Shown in pieces: positions 30,404-33,121 of a DNA stretch of 33,121 nucleotides. This DNA comes from CALAED01 sp937891035. Its GTDB lineage: Bacteria; Actinomycetota; Actinomycetes; Streptosporangiales; Streptosporangiaceae. The position numbers and the translations under genes are program-made. Under the pieces are notes generated by a model. The model saw only the letters and a program-made list of their open reading frames with translations, had not been told where the DNA came from and did not search any database. Where the stretch lies: the NCBI GenBank assembly GCA_035642125.1, contig DASQSZ010000318.1, forward strand, positions 1 to 33,121, given 5' to 3'. Position 1 is the first letter of the stretch. Each line of letters opens with the position of its first letter.

Positions 30404-31624
30404 ATGAACATTGCCATGGTCTCGGTCAACGCCAGCCCCCTCGCCGCCCCGACCGGCATTGACGGCGGGCAGGACGTGCATGTCGCCGAACTCGCTCGTG
30501 AACTGGGCGCGCAGGGTCACCACGTGACCATCTATACCCACAAGAGCGCTCCCGGCCTGCGCGACCGCGTCCGCATGAGCCCCGGCGTCGCCGTCGAACA
30601 TATTCAAGCGGGCCCCACCGAGCCGCTGCCGGTGCAGCAACTGGCCGTGCACACGCTGGAGTTCGGCCGCCGGCTGGCCGCCAGGCTGGCCGATGAGCGA
30701 CCCGACGTGATCCACGCGCACTCGTGGGTGAGCGGCCTCGCCGTGACCGCCGCCCAGCGGGCGGAGCGCGAAACGCGCGACATTCCCCTCGTCCAGAGCC
30801 TGTACGGCCTCGCTCGCAAGGCCGGCGCCCACCGGCGGCTGGAGACCGCGCTCGCCCGTTCGGCCAACGCGGTGACGACGGGCGGCACTCCGGAGGCGGA
30901 CGTCCTCATCCAAAACGGCGTGCCGCGCCGGGCCATTCACATCGTGCCCGACGGCGTGGATGTGGAGAGGTTCACCCCTGAAGGGCCCGCCTATGCCCGC
31001 AGCGAGGCACCGCGGCTGCTCGCCCCCAGCCTTTCGCCGCCCGCGGTCGCGGCCACCACCGCGGCGCTCGCCTGGATTCCGGGCGCCGAGTTCGTCGTGG
31101 CCGGCGGGCCGGCACGCGAGGACATCGAGACCGATCCCGACGTTGACCGGCTGCGGCGCCTCGCCAAGCAGGCGGGCGTGCACGATCGCGTCACGTTCCT
31201 CGGCCGCGTCGTTCGCAAGGACCTGCCGCGGCTGCTGCGCTCCGCCGACCTCGTGGTGTGCGCGCCGCCCGACGGGGCAGCCGACCGCGCGCCGCTCGAG
31301 GCCATGGCCTGTGGCGTACCGGTGGTGACCACGCCAAGCAGCGGCCAGGCCGAGATGGTCATCGACAAGGTGACCGGCGTGCACGTCTCACCCGGCCGGC
31401 CGGCCGACATGGCCCGCAGAGTCCGGGATCTGCTCGGCGACTCGACGTTGCGCACGGCGTACGGCATCGCCGCCGCCGATCGCGCACGGTCGCGCTACTC
31501 GTGGGATCGCATCTGCCGCGAGACGCTGCGCGTGTTCGATCGGGTGACCGACACTCCGCCCGCCGGCGGCCGCGGCGAGCCGGAGCCGACCGACATCGAG
31601 GAACTGCTCGCGTCGCCGGCCTGA
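30404..31624 (+). CDS. GT4-like glycosyltransferase with altered EX7E motif
   Basis: This 406-residue GT-B enzyme resembles family 4. The N-terminal lobe has GIDGGQDVHVAELARELG (18-35) and GHHVTIYT; DVIHAHSW (101-108) and VPDGVDVERF (181-190) are the usual donor-side and linker motifs. The C-terminal lobe has FVVAGGPA and APLEAMACGVPVVTTPSSG. In active retaining GT4 enzymes an EX7E motif ends at this Glu (E299 here). The first position, 291, is Gly, so the motif is incomplete. Activity may be changed or lost, or D290 may substitute. AAGGAG precedes the ATG by 5 bases. It stands alone, so the acceptor is unknown. Confidence 0.88.
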   Translation: MNIAMVSVNASPLAAPTGIDGGQDVHVAELARELGAQGHHVTIYTHKSAPGLRDRVRMSPGVAVEHIQAGPTEPLPVQQLAVHTLEFGRRLAARLADERPDVIHAHSWVSGLAVTAAQRAERETRDIPLVQSLYGLARKAGAHRRLETALARSANAVTTGGTPEADVLIQNGVPRRAIHIVPDGVDVERFTPEGPAYARSEAPRLLAPSLSPPAVAATTAALAWIPGAEFVVAGGPAREDIETDPDVDRLRRLAKQAGVHDRVTFLGRVVRKDLPRLLRSADLVVCAPPDGAADRAPLEAMACGVPVVTTPSSGQAEMVIDKVTGVHVSPGRPADMARRVRDLLGDSTLRTAYGIAAADRARSRYSWDRICRETLRVFDRVTDTPPAGGRGEPEPTDIEELLASPA

Positions 31625-31644
31625 CCCCTTTCGCCGGGGCGCCT

Positions 31645-31668
31645 TCCGCCGGGACGCATTCCGGCGGA
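31645..31668. terminator. Hairpin after the glycosyltransferase gene
   Basis: TCCGCCGG-N8-CCGGCGGA is a perfect 8-bp stem, 20 bases beyond the stop codon, between convergent genes. The remaining 90 bp to the prolyl-tRNA synthetase stop is repetitive (GACGCCTTCGGCC-like). It also includes ACTAG-GTCGA-CTAGT at 31750-31764 overlapping that stop. Confidence 0.65.
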
Positions 31669-31759
31669 CGTCGCTCGCCCCGTCGCAGGACGTTGAACGC
31701 CGGACGCCTTCGGCCGCAGCCTTCAGCCGACGCTGACGTCGACTCGTCAACTAGGTCGA

Positions 31760-33121
31760 CTAGTAAGACCGCCCGAAGACGAGGCGTTTGCCGTAGGCGC
31801 TCGGCCGGTCGCAGCGGACACAGGCGCCGGTCTCCGCGGGTCCGTCGGATGGGATGCATCGTGGAGTCGCGACGGTGTCGGCCTTGATGTCGTCCTCGCA
31901 CTCCGGGCGCCCGCAGTGGAAGGCGACCGCCCACCCGCCGGCCACCTGCGCGGCGAAGTCGTCCCAGGTGTCGACGACGGCCGTGTGCTCGTCGCGGAAC
32001 GCCTCGGCGCGCTTGTACAGGAACGCCTGGAAGTCATCAAGCAGCGCCGGCAGCAGCTCCGCGGCGCGCGCCAGCGGGATCGGCTCCTTGCCTTGTCCCG
32101 CTGCCGTGGGCAGCCGCCTGGCCAGCGTCGCCACGTCGGCCTCGAGGTCGCGTGGGCCGAGCTCCAGCCGGATCGGCACGCCCCGCATCTCCCAGTCGTT
32201 GAATTTGAACCCCGGCGACAGCTGCGGGCGGTTGTCGTCCACGTGCACCCGGATGCCCGCCGCCTTGAGCGACGCGCCGAGCTCGCGGGCGGCCACGCCG
32301 GTACGCTCCCCCTGCTCGCCGCGCCCGATCGGGACGATCACGACCTGGTACGGCGCGACCCGCGGCGGCAGGACGAGGCCCTTGTCATCGCCGTGGGTCA
32401 TGATGACGGCGCCGACGAGCCGCGTGCTCAGGCCCCAGGACGTGGTGTGGGCATGCGTGAGCCGGCCCGCCTCGTCCTGATATTGGATCTCAAAGGCCTT
32501 GGCGAAGTTGGTGCCGAGGTAGTGCGAGGTGCCGCTCTGCAGCGCCCGGCCGTCTCGCATCATGGCCTCGATGGTGTACGTCCGCACCGCGCCGGCGAAC
32601 CGCTCGCTCGCCGTCTTCTCCCCTTCGACCACGGGAATCGCGCCGAACTCTCGGGCGAGGCCCGCGTACGCCCCGAGCGCCCACATCGTCTCGCGCATCG
32701 CGTCGGCCTCGTCGACGTGCGCGGTGTGGCCCTCCTGCCAGAAGAACTCGGTCGTGCGCAGGAACACGCGCGGCCGCATCTCCCAGCGCACCACGTTGGC
32801 CCATTGATTGAGCAGCAGCGGCAGGTCGCGGTGCGAGTCGATCCATCTGGCCATGTACTCGCCGATGACGGTCTCGGAGGTGGGCCGTATGATCAGCGGC
32901 TCCTCCAGCTCCTTGCCGCCGGCGATGGTCACCACCGCGAGCTCGGGCGAGAAGCCCTCGACGTGCTCTGCCTCACGCTTGAGGTACGACTCCGGGATGA
33001 GCAGGGGGAAGCAGGCGTTTTGGTGCCCTGCCTCCTTGATGCGCCCGTCCAGGTCGGCCTGGATGAGCTCCCACATCCGGTAGCCGTACGGCCGGATGAC
33101 CATCGTGCCCCGCACCGGCCC
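31760..33121 (-). CDS. proS: Prolyl-tRNA synthetase, archaeal/eukaryotic type, partial (N terminus missing)
   Basis: Reading from the right edge, GPVRGTMVIRPYGYRMWE enters the class II catalytic core, so perhaps 30-40 N-terminal residues are outside the window. Motif 2 is LRTTEFFWQEGHTAH. THTTSWGLSTRLVG leads into VIMTHGDDKGLVLPP near motif 3. The anticodon domain (VVIVPIGRGEQG) follows, and then a C-terminal zinc-type domain with Cys pairs (FHCGRPECEDD, GACVRCDRP) and a final Tyr. This short form without the bacterial editing insertion is the archaeal/eukaryotic type. It attaches proline to tRNA-Pro. Whether it is the only proS or a second copy cannot be told here. Confidence 0.94.
   Translation of the reverse strand, partial: GPVRGTMVIRPYGYRMWELIQADLDGRIKEAGHQNACFPLLIPESYLKREAEHVEGFSPELAVVTIAGGKELEEPLIIRPTSETVIGEYMARWIDSHRDLPLLLNQWANVVRWEMRPRVFLRTTEFFWQEGHTAHVDEADAMRETMWALGAYAGLAREFGAIPVVEGEKTASERFAGAVRTYTIEAMMRDGRALQSGTSHYLGTNFAKAFEIQYQDEAGRLTHAHTTSWGLSTRLVGAVIMTHGDDKGLVLPPRVAPYQVVIVPIGRGEQGERTGVAARELGASLKAAGIRVHVDDNRPQLSPGFKFNDWEMRGVPIRLELGPRDLEADVATLARRLPTAAGQGKEPIPLARAAELLPALLDDFQAFLYKRAEAFRDEHTAVVDTWDDFAAQVAGGWAVAFHCGRPECEDDIKADTVATPRCIPSDGPAETGACVRCDRPSAYGKRLVFGRSY

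Overview
The window is GC-rich actinomycete chromosome. High-GC codon use, GTG/TTG starts, an XRE/DUF397/ATPase cassette, an ANTAR regulator, a LLM-class flavin oxidoreductase of a type that usually uses F420, and a mycobacterial-type sterol side-chain cluster all point to Actinomycetes. I infer a Streptosporangiales- or Thermomonosporaceae-like genome, but no marker here fixes the genus. I found no tRNA, rRNA, CRISPR array, insertion sequence or phage gene.

Left part (1-7.1 kb): a truncated short-chain dehydrogenase (SDR) diverges from a complete SDR across a TetR-type palindrome. An Rv3093c-like LLM flavin oxidoreductase follows, then a cysteine-free HesB/IscA-like protein. A cysteine dioxygenase and a LysR regulator are divergent. 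A MarR regulator, a Uma2-type nuclease-fold protein and an Entner-Doudoroff pair (2-keto-3-deoxygluconate kinase and KDPG aldolase) follow on the minus strand.

Sterol block (7.2-16.6 kb): five overlapping or closely packed minus-strand genes run acyl-CoA ligase, two-domain DUF35/OB protein, Ltp4-like and Ltp3-like thiolase-fold proteins, FadD19-like ligase. A divergent EchA19-like enoyl-CoA hydratase lies opposite. The divergent promoter carries two sequences resembling the KstR operator. A third, perfect match to the KstR core lies just upstream of a nitronate-monooxygenase-like flavoprotein. The gene content parallels the Mycobacterium tuberculosis Rv3515c-Rv3523 region, whose fadD19, ltp3 and ltp4 counterparts serve degradation of C24-branched sterol side chains. 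The inferred route is CoA activation, hydration and retro-aldol cleavage.

Middle (16.6-23.4 kb): an Rv0224c-like methyltransferase, an OsmC-like protein, then a WhiJ-type cassette (XRE regulator plus DUF397 protein, divergent from an anti-sigma-type ATPase) whose promoter region holds a perfect 14-bp palindrome. Next is a large secreted M14 zinc carboxypeptidase with extra C-terminal domains.

Right part (23.4-33.1 kb): a minus-strand set comprises a proline-rich EspI/MinD-like ATPase, an unknown protein, a coupled 55-codon micro-ORF built around 25-bp direct repeats, and a DUF6177-like protein. It looks like a type VII secretion accessory module without its core genes. A plus-strand signalling group follows (CBS protein, GAF-ANTAR regulator, PAS-GAF-PP2C phosphatase). 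Then come a 438-bp gene-free stretch with hairpins, a GT4 glycosyltransferase with an altered EX7E motif, and the 5'-truncated gene of an archaeal/eukaryotic-type prolyl-tRNA synthetase.
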